DNA from: Anaerolineae bacterium | GTDB taxonomy: Bacteria > Chloroflexota > Anaerolineae > B4-G1 | Direction of reading: 5' to 3' | Length of the DNA stretch: 6,162 nt | Assembly (NCBI GenBank): GCA_030612585.1 | Contig: JAUWNP010000239.1 | Coordinates: forward strand, 1 to 6,162 | In this document: positions 1-5,697 of the stretch, one piece after another | How the letters are laid out: every line of letters starts with the position of its first letter | How positions within the stretch are numbered: the first letter of the stretch is position 1 | Notes under the pieces: model-generated | Told to the model about the DNA's origin: nothing | The model's input: only the letters and a program-made list of their open reading frames with translations | Databases searched by the model: none | Made by a program: the position numbers and the translations under genes

Positions 1-789
1 GAAGGAGGCCGCACCGTTGAGGTTCAGGAGGAGATGGCGGTTCCTGCCGCAGCGGAACCTCGTGCGGCCGACTACGCCACCATCGAGCGCCTAATCATCC
101 GCAACGCATCGCTCAGCCTGGTGGTACCGGACACCGAGGCGGCCCTCGACGAGATCAACGACCTGGTAGATGAACTGGGTGGTTACGTCGTCGACTCGAG
201 CACATACCAATACCAGGAGGGACTGCGAGCCTCCATCACACTCCGCATCCCCGCCGAAAGCCTCGACGTCGCGCTGGAGCGCGTCCGCGGCCTGGCGACC
301 GAGGTGCGTAACGAGCACATCTCCGGCCAGGACGTGACGGAGGAGTACGTGGACCTCCAGTCCAGCCTGCGCCACCTGGAGGCGACCGAGGAGCGGCTGC
401 TGGAGTTCCTGGAAGAGGCCGAAGACACCGAGGCCGCCCTCGCTGTTTACGAGCAATTGCGGCAGGTCGAGGCCGAGATCGAGCACGTCAAAGGGCGCAT
501 CCAGTACCTGGAGCAATCGGCGGCGATGGCAACGGTCAACCTCGACATCACCCCCGACGAACTGGCGCAGCCCATTCAGGTCGGCGGTTGGTATCCGCAG
601 GGCACACTGCGCAACGCTTTCCAATCTCTCATCCGCGTGCTGCAGTTCCTGGTGGACATGGCCATCAACATCGTTGTGCTCATCATTCCGGTGCTCGCCG
701 CGATCGCCGCGCCTTTGGTCGGACTGTTCTACCTGGTGCGCGCTATCGTCCGGCGGCGACGCGCCCGCCGCATCCAGCCGGACAAGTAA
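1..789 (+). CDS. DUF4349 domain-containing membrane protein, 5' partial
   Basis: The reading frame is open from base 1, so the gene begins upstream of the window; 262 residues are visible. The first ATG (base 34) is an unlikely start because the purine-rich GGAGGAG directly abuts it. The visible part opens with a short Pro/Ala/Glu-rich stretch. Then comes the DUF4349 pattern: a strand with 'LIIRNASLSLVV', 'LVDELGGYVVDSS', a 'TLRIPAESLD' strand, then a charged coiled-coil ('EEYVDLQSSLRHLEATEERL' to 'GRIQYLEQSAAMATVNLDI'). The C-terminus has one long hydrophobic helix (roughly bases 650-755, INIVVLIIPVLAAIAAPLVG) followed by an Arg-rich cytoplasmic anchor. Family members are usually lipoproteins or signal-peptide proteins with this C-terminal anchor, so an extracytoplasmic sensor or structural role is possible, but the molecular function is not established. 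It converges with the glycosyltransferase gene and has no visible operon partner. Confidence 0.85.
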   Translation, partial: EGGRTVEVQEEMAVPAAAEPRAADYATIERLIIRNASLSLVVPDTEAALDEINDLVDELGGYVVDSSTYQYQEGLRASITLRIPAESLDVALERVRGLATEVRNEHISGQDVTEEYVDLQSSLRHLEATEERLLEFLEEAEDTEAALAVYEQLRQVEAEIEHVKGRIQYLEQSAAMATVNLDITPDELAQPIQVGGWYPQGTLRNAFQSLIRVLQFLVDMAINIVVLIIPVLAAIAAPLVGLFYLVRAIVRRRRARRIQPDK

Positions 790-804
790 CCGCGCGTACA
801 ACTT

Positions 805-887
805 CTCCGGAGGACCGTAGTAGCGACTTCAGTCGTCCGTGCTCAATGGACAACTGAAGTCGTCACTATACGAATGACTGGGCAGTA
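805..887. repeat. Palindromic repeat, unit 1
   Basis: An imperfect hairpin spans 817-871. CGACTTCAGT (824-833) pairs perfectly with ACTGAAGTCG (853-862), and the flanks GTAGTAG and CACTATAC pair less well. The unit starts with TCTCCGGAGGACCGTAG, which recurs as TATCCGGAGAACCGTAG at the head of unit 2. It lies just after the stop of the DUF4349 gene. It resembles REP-like dispersed palindromes; a role as terminator of the upstream gene is possible, but no T-run follows. Confidence 0.75.
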
Positions 888-975
888 TCCGGAGAACCGT
901 AGTCGTAGTGGCGACTTCAATCGCTCGCTGATCAAGGACGACTGAAGCCATCACTACGCGAATGAACCGCCAGTG
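887..975. repeat. Palindromic repeat, unit 2 (diverged copy of unit 1)
   Basis: A second copy follows directly. The left arm GTAGTGGCGACTTCAATCG (905-923) pairs with the complement of 939-957 (CGACTGAAGCCATCACTAC), with a few mismatches. GCGAATGA or ACGAATGA follows the right arm in both copies (unit 1 at 870-877, unit 2 at 957-964). The two copies differ mainly in the loop and by an extra GTC near the left end. That is the pattern expected for diverged tandem copies of a family selected for its hairpin rather than for its exact sequence. Confidence 0.7.
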
Positions 976-1136
976 TCTAAGACCCCGGTTGACTGACAAA
1001 ACTCTGGTATCCTCAAGATTGGCCGGAAATGGGGCGCAGATGGACGCTGATTCTCTGATTCTTGCCTGCAAATGACCTGCGAAAATCTGCGTGAATCTGC
1101 GTCCTAAAAGATTCGCCAGTCAATCAGGTCCAAGAC
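975..1136. repeat. Nested inverted repeats around a 'CGCAGAT...ATCTGCG' palindrome
   Basis: The outer arms are 975-995 (begins GTCTAAGACC, ends GGTTGACTG) and 1117-1136 (begins CAGTCAATC, ends CCAAGAC), complementary with a few mismatches. Inside them, a second inverted repeat joins 1032-1052 (GGGCGCAGATGGACGC...) with 1084-1104 (...CGTGAATCTGCGTCC), separated by 31 nt. The inner pair resembles a short intergenic repeat I remember as frequent in Anaerolineae-type genomes; that is recollection, not a search. No ORF with any support lies between 790 and 1137. Confidence 0.6.
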
Positions 1137-1147
1137 CTCAAGAGGTC
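1134..1147. other. Small perfect hairpin over the glycosyltransferase stop codon
   Basis: GACCTC-AA-GAGGTC is a perfect 6-bp stem with a 2-nt loop. It contains the TGA stop (1138-1140, - strand) and the last codons of the glycosyltransferase gene. No U-tract follows on either strand, so it is not a convincing intrinsic terminator. It may be the end of a repeat that supplied the present stop codon. Confidence 0.4.
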
Positions 1148-2466
1148 GCCGCCTGTGGTTTGGGGTTTGCCTCGTACACAGCCTCCACCCGTGGCACGAT
1201 GACGCGCCAGTCGTACCGCTGCTCGACGAAGGTCCGCGCGACCCGGCCCAGTTCGGCCCGCCGCTCCGGCGCACGCAGAAGCGCCACCACCGCAGCGGCA
1301 AAATCGGCCGGCGTGTCGGCCAGCAGCAACTCGCGCCCGTCCGTCACCGGGTAGCCCTCCGCCCCCAACCGCGTGGCGACGACCGCTTTGCCCATCGCCA
1401 TCGCCTCCAGCAGTTTGAGCCGCGTCCCGCCCCCCATCCGCAGCGGCGCGACGTACACCGCCGCCTGCGCTATGTAGGGGCGCGTGTCCTCCACCCAGCC
1501 AGTCAGTGTCACCGCCGGGTCCTCCCGTAGGGGATCCAGCCGCCGGTGGGGATGCTGCCCGACGACGACGAAGTGCGCCCCAGGCAGTTCTGCCCGCACG
1601 CGAGGCAATACCTTCTGCACAAACCACAGCACCGCATCCACGTTGGGGCGGAAGTCCATGGTGCCGGTGAAGACCAGATTGGAGGTTGGAGATTGGAGAT
1701 TGGAGGTTGGGGGGCGGTAGGTCTGGGTGTCAATGCCGTTGGGGATGACGGTCACGGCGAGGCCGGGCACCAGCGTCCGCAACGCCGCCGCGTCTGCATC
1801 GGAGACGGCGAGGACGCGGTCGGCCCTCCGGCAGACGTGGGCCTCGTACCGTCGCAGCCGCCGCCACTGGACGAAGGAGTAGGCCGCGCCGGGCCAGCGG
1901 GCAGGTGCGCGCAGGTCGGTGAGGAAAGTCCGCTTCTGGAGCAGATATTCACAGTTGTGGTCGTCGAAGATTACAAGGGGGCGCGTGAACCCTTGCGAAG
2001 GTTTAGCGATGTTTCTCAGATCAAAAGCGTCTTCGCCTGCCGAGAATCGTTCTGTTGGCGGAACGTCCTGTAACCTTCGCCAGGGTGTCTCTTCGATGAC
2101 GTCGAGATAGGGGGCCAGTTCGATCCCCTCGACGTGCACGACGTCGAATATCTCTCGCGCCAGCCAGTCCGCCAGAAGCCGACCGTACTGGTCCGACGCC
2201 AGCCGCAGCGCCATGTCGGGTTGGCGCGTGAGGGCCAGGTCGCGCAGGCGGCGGGAGAGGGGACGAACCGGCTGGGGAACGGTCTCGACACGCGCGCAGG
2301 CGGCGGCCAGGGGCGGGGCGGGATGGTGGTCCTGTCCCGGCGCGAGGAAGGATAGCAGACTGACCCGGTGGCGGCGGGACAGCCCGGCGATCAGCCCCCA
2401 GTTTCTGAGCGCGGTGCCCTTCTGAGGCGGATAGGGGAGTTGGGGGGTGAGGAAGAGGATGTTCAT
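1138..2466 (-). CDS. Glycosyltransferase, GT4 / family 1 type (GT-B fold)
   Basis: 442 residues, starting at the ATG whose product opens [19 protein letters not shown], a typical N-terminal Rossmann strand plus acceptor-side loop. Downstream landmarks are '[11 protein letters not shown]' (111-121), '[15 protein letters not shown]' (165-179), '[14 protein letters not shown]' (213-226), 'VTVIPNGID' (238-246, the interdomain hinge), '[16 protein letters not shown]' (264-279, first strand of the C-terminal donor domain) and '[21 protein letters not shown]' around 345-365, with Glu354 as the likely nucleotide-sugar ribose contact. The first Glu of the EX7E motif is replaced by Gly346, as in related GT4 subfamilies. 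It probably transfers a sugar in surface polysaccharide or lipid glycan synthesis; donor and acceptor cannot be told. Two insertions sit in loops: residues about 128-160 come from a palindromic element and 255-264 from a heptamer array. No Shine-Dalgarno sequence precedes the start; a tandem array occupies that place. Confidence 0.88.
   Translation of the reverse strand: MNILFLTPQLPYPPQKGTALRNWGLIAGLSRRHRVSLLSFLAPGQDHHPAPPLAAACARVETVPQPVRPLSRRLRDLALTRQPDMALRLASDQYGRLLADWLAREIFDVVHVEGIELAPYLDVIEETPWRRLQDVPPTERFSAGEDAFDLRNIAKPSQGFTRPLVIFDDHNCEYLLQKRTFLTDLRAPARWPGAAYSFVQWRRLRRYEAHVCRRADRVLAVSDADAAALRTLVPGLAVTVIPNGIDTQTYRPPTSNLQSPTSNLVFTGTMDFRPNVDAVLWFVQKVLPRVRAELPGAHFVVVGQHPHRRLDPLREDPAVTLTGWVEDTRPYIAQAAVYVAPLRMGGGTRLKLLEAMAMGKAVVATRLGAEGYPVTDGRELLLADTPADFAAAVVALLRAPERRAELGRVARTFVEQRYDWRVIVPRVEAVYEANPKPQAATS
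1679..1713. repeat. Heptanucleotide tandem array inside the glycosyltransferase gene
   Basis: Five consecutive 7-bp units on the + strand: TTGGAGG, TTGGAGA, TTGGAGA, TTGGAGG, TTGGGGG. On the coding strand they encode the low-complexity linker [11 protein letters not shown] between the '[11 protein letters not shown]' hinge and the 'LVFTGTM' strand. Three units equal seven codons, so a gain or loss of one or two units would shift the frame. Confidence 0.85.
1989..2086. repeat. Palindrome-ended mobile-type repeat (MITE/REP-like) inserted in frame in the glycosyltransferase
   Basis: The ends are inverted: ACCCTTGCGAAGGTTTA (1989-2005) and TAACCTTCGCCAGGGT (2071-2086), which differ by one substitution and one extra T. 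The element is about 98 bp with a 65-nt interior. It encodes roughly residues 128-160 of the glycosyltransferase ('[14 protein letters not shown]...AKPSQGF'), a stretch with no resemblance to the family, lying between the well-conserved 'EGIELAPYL' and '[11 protein letters not shown]'. The gene's frame stays open through it. No clear target-site duplication could be read. Confidence 0.7.
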
Positions 2467-2470
2467 GGTC

Positions 2471-2519
2471 GTGAAACGTGAAGCGTCAAACGTGAAACGT
2501 CAAACGTCAAACGTGAAGG
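2471..2519. repeat. Heptanucleotide tandem array in the glycosyltransferase leader
   Basis: Seven uninterrupted 7-bp units: GTGAAAC, GTGAAGC, GTCAAAC, GTGAAAC, GTCAAAC, GTCAAAC, GTGAAGG. It ends 4 nt from the glycosyltransferase ATG (2466, - strand) and fills most of the 82-nt gap to the intI stop codon. It therefore occupies the position where a ribosome binding site would lie. The unit is unrelated to the TTGGAGR array inside the gene, but the period is the same. Confidence 0.85.
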
Positions 2520-2548
2520 TGATTTCTGTGTTGGTCTGTGATCGCTTT

Positions 2549-3549
2549 TCATGTGCGTTCGGTGTGGTCGAGCGGGCTGCGGACGGCGAGGGGGCCGCGA
2601 TTGAGGACGTGGGTGTAGATCATCGTCGTTTTCACGTCCTTGTGGCCGAGGAGTTCCTGGACGGTGCGGATGTCGTAGCCATCTTCGAGCAGGTGGGTGG
2701 CGAAGGAGTGGCGGAAGGTGTGGCAAGTGACACGCTTGTCAATGCCAGCCCGTTTCGCTGCCCTCCTGACGGCTTTTTGCAGGCTGCTCTCGTTGATGTG
2801 ATGACGGCGCGTGATTCCCGTGCGCGGATCGGTGGAGAGCCTGGTCGCAGGAAAGACGTACTGCCAGAGCCATTCCCGGTCGGCATTGGGGTACTTGCGT
2901 TCCAGGGCAAAGGGCAGGTAAACGCTGCCGTAACCTTTGGCCAGGTCGTCTTCGTGGATGTGTTTGGTATGTTGCAGGTGTTCTCGCAAGCGTTGAATGA
3001 GTACATCAGGCAACATTGTGATCCGGTCTTTCATCCCCTTGCCGTCCCGAACGATGATCTGGCGTTGGGCAAAGTCCACGTCTTTGACTCGCAGTCGCAC
3101 ACATTCCATGAGGCGCAGGCCACTGCCATAAAGCAGTTTGGCCATCAGTTGGTGGGTTCCCGATAGGAAGCCGATGACACGGAGGGTCTCCTCTTTGGTC
3201 AGGACCGTGGGCAATCGTTTGGGCCGTTTGGCGCGGACGGAATCAATGGAGCCCACCAGGTCTTGCTTGAGCACTTGACGATAGAGGAAGAGTAGGGCAC
3301 TGAGGGCCTGATTTTGCGTTGAGGCGGCTACGTTTCGGTCAACAGCCAGATAGGTGAGAAAAGCCTCGATTTCGGCGGCGCCCATCTCGCGCGGATGCCG
3401 TTTCTTGTGGTACAGAATGTAGCGTTTGATCCAGTTTACGTAGGCTTGTTCGGTGCGAATGGAGTAATGTTTAACCTGGATGGCCTCACGGATACTTCGA
3501 CAAGCTCAGTACAAGCCTGGTCGAGTAGTTTTTTGGGGCGTTGGTTCAT
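2549..3549 (-). pseudogene. intI: Integron integrase IntI (tyrosine recombinase), frameshifted by a 23-bp insertion
   Basis: The site-specific recombinase of an integron inserts and excises cassettes at attI and attC. The intact frame from ATG 3385 gives 278 residues. In that numbering the tyrosine-recombinase set is complete: R91 (GSGLR), K116 (DGKG), H222 and R225 (HTFRH), H248 (LLGH) and nucleophile Y257 (TTMIYTHV). The IntI-specific extra segment is present (residues 151-196: [38 protein letters not shown]). The N-terminal arm is encoded upstream: ATG 3549 starts MNQRPKKLLDQ, and '[20 protein letters not shown]' follows in a different frame. A 23-bp insert at 3493-3515 separates them and puts a TGA (3506-3508) in the integrase frame; the start frame ends at 3436 after 37 codons. 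Removing 23 bp leaves 978 nt, exactly 325 codons plus stop, a normal IntI length. The gene is divergent from the cassettes, as in canonical integrons. A truncated product from 3385 would lack about 50 residues of the DNA-binding N-terminus. Confidence 0.88.
3493..3515. repeat. 23-bp imperfect palindromic repeat interrupting intI
   Basis: On the + strand it begins TACTTCGACAAGC and ends TCAGTACAAG; CTTCGACAAGC and the complement of its other end (CTTGTACTGAGC) are partly self-complementary. The flanks close up to CAG-GTC-CGT-GAG-GCC-ATC (QVREAI), the expected IntI sequence, when these 23 bases are removed. The sequence resembles the dispersed 'CTGAGCTTGTCGAAG' repeat that I recall from many bacterial genomes, which often adds 'ELVE' to predicted proteins; the start frame here reads CTELVEV. 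Confidence 0.75.
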
Positions 3550-3556
3550 TCGCTAT

Positions 3557-3563
3557 CCCTCCC
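3557..3563 (-). promoter_or_regulatory. Ribosome binding site of the original intI start
   Basis: On the - strand GGGAGGG lies 7 nt before ATG 3549. It supports 3549, not 3385, as the ancestral start. It also shows that translation initiation was intact when the coding sequence was interrupted. Confidence 0.7.
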
Positions 3564-3566
3564 AAC

Positions 3567-3595
3567 TTGCGCTTTATTTTTCGCTGATGTATACT
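3567..3595 (+). promoter_or_regulatory. Candidate cassette promoter (Pc)
   Basis: TTGCGC (3567-3572), a 17-nt spacer, then TATACT (3590-3595). The -10 is good and the -35 is weak. It points towards the cassettes from just outside the intI start, where a Pc would be expected, about 230 bp before the crossover site. This is assigned from consensus only. Confidence 0.4.
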
Positions 3596-3647
3596 ACTGA
3601 TGTGGGGCCATTGGGGTCTCGCCCAGATTGTTGGTTGTCCGACTCGT

Positions 3648-3675
3648 ATTATATCCGTCTTGCCCTGTTTGGCAA
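3648..3675 (-). promoter_or_regulatory. Candidate intI promoter (PintI)
   Basis: Read on the - strand: TTGCCA (3675-3670), a 16-nt spacer, then TATAAT (3653-3648). These are a 5/6 match for -35 and a full match for -10. Transcription would start near 3641, giving a leader of about 90 nt before ATG 3549. No LexA box was recognised. Confidence 0.5.
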
Positions 3676-3680
3676 GTACA

Positions 3681-3823
3681 CTAGATGGACAGAGTTTCCG
3701 TCTAATACAGCGAGAGGGAGGATTGTATGGAAAGTTGTCTTGCTAAGATGTCAGATTGGATAGTTAGGTAGAGAGATGTCCGTATAAGAGGAACTAGATG
3801 GATAAACGTCCGTCTAGTAATAG
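3681..3823. other. Candidate attI recombination region
   Basis: It lies between the integrase start and the first cassette, and ends at G3823 of GTTATGC, the G/TT crossover that defines the cassette boundary. It holds two related imperfect hairpins: CTAGATGGA (3681-3689) with TCCGTCTAA (3697-3705), and CTAGATGGA (3794-3802) with TCCGTCTAG (3809-3817). The second ends 5 nt before the crossover. Further half-copies of TCCGT occur at 3655-3658 and 3779-3783. Known attI sites carry repeated integrase-binding motifs beside the crossover, but attI sequences are poorly conserved, so the assignment rests on position. Confidence 0.55.
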
Positions 3824-3869
3824 TTATGCGGCGTGGAGCTGAGTATCCAGCATGGGAACAGAAAAATGT

Positions 3870-3928
3870 TTGTCACAGAACAAGTATACGCCATATCACC
3901 GATCAAGTACGGGGGGACGCTCGAGCGT
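3870..3928 (+). promoter_or_regulatory. Possible cassette-internal promoter and leader palindrome
   Basis: TTGTCA (3870-3875) and TATCAC (3894-3899) are 18 nt apart and could form a weak promoter. Downstream, ACGCTCGAGCGT (3917-3928) is a perfect 12-bp palindrome that could be an operator or a small hairpin. Both fall in a 141-nt leader that is long for a cassette. The call is speculative. Confidence 0.25.
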
Positions 3929-3951
3929 GAACATTAAATCTAACGAAGTAA

Positions 3952-3958
3952 AGGAGGT
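3952..3958 (+). promoter_or_regulatory. Ribosome binding site of the cassette 1 gene
   Basis: AGGAGGT lies 6 nt before ATG 3965. It is a near-ideal Shine-Dalgarno sequence, the strongest in the window, and it fixes the start. The cassette brings its own translation signal. Confidence 0.8.
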
Positions 3959-3964
3959 AAAGCG

Positions 3965-5467
3965 ATGGAGGTTATTCTAGATCAAATCACTCAGTTAGTT
4001 GGGGCCTATATCCCCAACCTCATCGGGGCGCTGGCTATCCTGATTATCGGATGGTTGGTTGCCTTGGTAGTGTCTGCCATCGTGCGTAGAGCGCTGCGAC
4101 GCACGACGTTGGACAACCGACTGGCTCGCTGGATCGTCGGGGAAGACGAGGCCAAAGCCTTCGAAGTGGAGCGGTGGATCGCCAAGGGAGTGTACTACCT
4201 GATCATGCTCTTCGTGCTGATCGCCTTTTTCCAGGCGTTGGGCCTCACCCTCATCACCGAGCCGCTCAACCAGCTTCTGGTCCAGGTCTTTGAGTTCGCC
4301 CCACGGTTGCTCGGTGCGGGTCTCTTGGTGCTAATCGCCTGGATCGTGGCTTGCGGGCTAAAGCTCATTGTCTCCCGAGTGTTGAGCATTGCCAAGCTCG
4401 ATGAACGTCTCGGCAGCCAGGCCGGTCTCGAAGAGGAGGAGCACATCTTCCTAACTCAAACGCTTGCCAATGCTGTGTATTGGCTGGTCCTCTTACTTTT
4501 TCTGCCAGCGGTATTGGATGCTTTGGCCCTGCAAGGGCTCCTCGAGCCAGTTCAGGGAATGATTAACAAGATCCTTGGCTTCCTGCCTAATATCTTTGCC
4601 GCTGGCCTGATCCTGGTTATCGGTTGGTTTGTCGCTCGCATCGTGCAGCGGATTGTGACCAATCTGCTGGCCGCCGTCGGCACAGACCGGCTGGGTGAGC
4701 AAGTAGGACTGGCCACGGTTCTGGGGAAGCAGCGACTATCGGGCTTTTTGGGTTTGGTGGTCTATGTCTTGATCCTCATTCCGGTGCTGATCGCCGCTCT
4801 CAATTCTCTGGCGCTGGAAGCCATCACCCAGCCAGCCAGCAATATGCTCGACACGATCCTGGGTGCGCTCCCGGCCGTCTTTGCTGCTGGCTTGTTGGTA
4901 GCGATTGCTTACGTCGTGGGGCGCGTGGTGGCCGGGTTGATCGCCAATCTGCTGTCAGGTGCCGGCTTTGACGCCGTCTTGACCCGGATGGGGTTGGGCA
5001 AAGAGCCAGCCGAAGGGGAGCGAACGCCATCAGAGATCGTGGGCTACCTGGTTCTGGTGGTGATCATGCTCTTTGCCAGCATTGAAGCATTCCGCTTGCT
5101 GGGCTTCGAGTCGGTGGCCGATCTGGTGACACAGTTCACGGCCTTTGCCAGCCAAGTGATTCTGGGACTAATCATCTTCGCCATCGGCCTCTACCTGGCT
5201 AATCTGGCTGCCAAGGCCGTACAGGCCAGCGGAGCGGCGCAAGCCGGTTTGCTGGCCATGGCCGCGCGGGTCTCCGTCCTGGCGCTGGCTGGTGCCATGG
5301 GCTTGCGGCAGATGGGCCTGGCTAATGAGATCATCAACGTGGCCTTTGGCCTGCTGCTGGGAGCCATCGCCGTGGCCGTGGCTCTGGCCTTTGGCCTGGG
5401 AGGGCGGGAACTCGCCGCACGTGAGTTAGAGGAGTGGCTACGGTCAGTCAAGTCCAAGGAATCCTGA
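3965..5467 (+). CDS. Multi-pass membrane protein of conserved-TM-helix repeats (CmpX / mechanosensitive-channel-like)
   Basis: 500 residues, cargo of cassette 1. It consists of repeated units, each with a Pro at the membrane entry, a hydrophobic helix and a basic Arg-rich end: 'IPNLIGALAILIIGWLVA' (P17), 'APRLLGAGLLVLIAWIVA' (P113), 'LPNIFAAGLILVIGWFVA' (P208), 'LPAVFAAGLLVAIAYVVG' (P303). The spacing is 95-96 residues. After each helix comes a 'D/ERLGxxxGL'-like amphipathic loop, then a second hydrophobic helix. Two or three more membrane segments follow (about 355-475), and the C-terminus is 'AFGLGGRELAARELEEW'. This matches the conserved TM-helix family (PF05552-type) often annotated as mechanosensitive ion channel, but no MscS beta domain is visible, so channel activity is unproven. 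A role in envelope stress or osmotic response is an inference. The ORF uses ordinary codons and has a strong RBS, so it is likely expressed. Confidence 0.82.
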   Translation: MEVILDQITQLVGAYIPNLIGALAILIIGWLVALVVSAIVRRALRRTTLDNRLARWIVGEDEAKAFEVERWIAKGVYYLIMLFVLIAFFQALGLTLITEPLNQLLVQVFEFAPRLLGAGLLVLIAWIVACGLKLIVSRVLSIAKLDERLGSQAGLEEEEHIFLTQTLANAVYWLVLLLFLPAVLDALALQGLLEPVQGMINKILGFLPNIFAAGLILVIGWFVARIVQRIVTNLLAAVGTDRLGEQVGLATVLGKQRLSGFLGLVVYVLILIPVLIAALNSLALEAITQPASNMLDTILGALPAVFAAGLLVAIAYVVGRVVAGLIANLLSGAGFDAVLTRMGLGKEPAEGERTPSEIVGYLVLVVIMLFASIEAFRLLGFESVADLVTQFTAFASQVILGLIIFAIGLYLANLAAKAVQASGAAQAGLLAMAARVSVLALAGAMGLRQMGLANEIINVAFGLLLGAIAVAVALAFGLGGRELAARELEEWLRSVKSKES

Positions 5468-5697
5468 AGGTGAGAGGCTCGAGCATCCCCTCTTTTCTTG
5501 CTCTGCAAAGGGTGTTATAGCGTATCACGGCGGGCTGGCGGCTTTGCAAGTTTGCTACCTGCTTATAGCGATGGCGAGCTGTACTGTAGAGCTATCGTCC
5601 CCCAATGGAGGGAATAGGCACGTTGTGCCAAAATCTGCCAGCCCGCGTCTCATTTCACGTCATTACGTAAGTGGACGTCACGTGTTCGGGAGAAAGC
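5468..5697. other. Non-coding tail of cassette 1
   Basis: About 230 nt between the stop codon and attC, with no convincing gene. It contains a 10-nt perfect inverted repeat (GCGGGCTGGC at 5530-5539, GCCAGCCCGC at 5637-5646) around a 97-nt loop. Inside that loop, CGAT/AGCT and AGCT/ATCG segments (about 5569-5597) could pair. Cassette stop codons normally lie within a few tens of bases of attC, so this length is unusual. Confidence 0.5.

Noticed and set aside
34..36. ATG at 34 as the true start of the DUF4349 gene
   Set aside because: The frame is open to base 1, the purine-rich stretch touches the ATG, and family members have an N-terminal signal sequence that is missing here.
2471..2519. CRISPR-like repeats
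   Set aside because: The units are 7 bp, contiguous and without spacers; this is a simple tandem array.
2447..3166. 239-codon + strand ORF antisense to intI
   Set aside because: It begins in the heptamer array and mirrors the integrase gene; the - strand frame has complete recombinase motifs, so this is a shadow.
2549..3385. XerC/XerD or phage integrase instead of IntI
   Set aside because: The 'ALERKYPNA ... WQYVF ... STDPRTG ... RRHH' segment and '[18 protein letters not shown]' end are specific to integron integrases, and an attC lies on the expected side.
3395..3763. 122-codon + strand ORF across the intI 5' end and attI
   Set aside because: It is antisense to the intI N-terminal region and runs through the promoter/attI region; no RBS and no recognisable domain.
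3763..3769. GTTAGGT as an alternative cassette crossover
   Set aside because: It fits GTTRRRY, but no R'' box in the window pairs with its continuation, while GTTATGCGGCG at 3823 matches the cassette's own attC over 11 nt.
5514..5520. GTTATAG as a hidden R' box splitting cassette 1
   Set aside because: The last base is G rather than a pyrimidine, and no complementary R'' or L boxes lie upstream near the CDS end.
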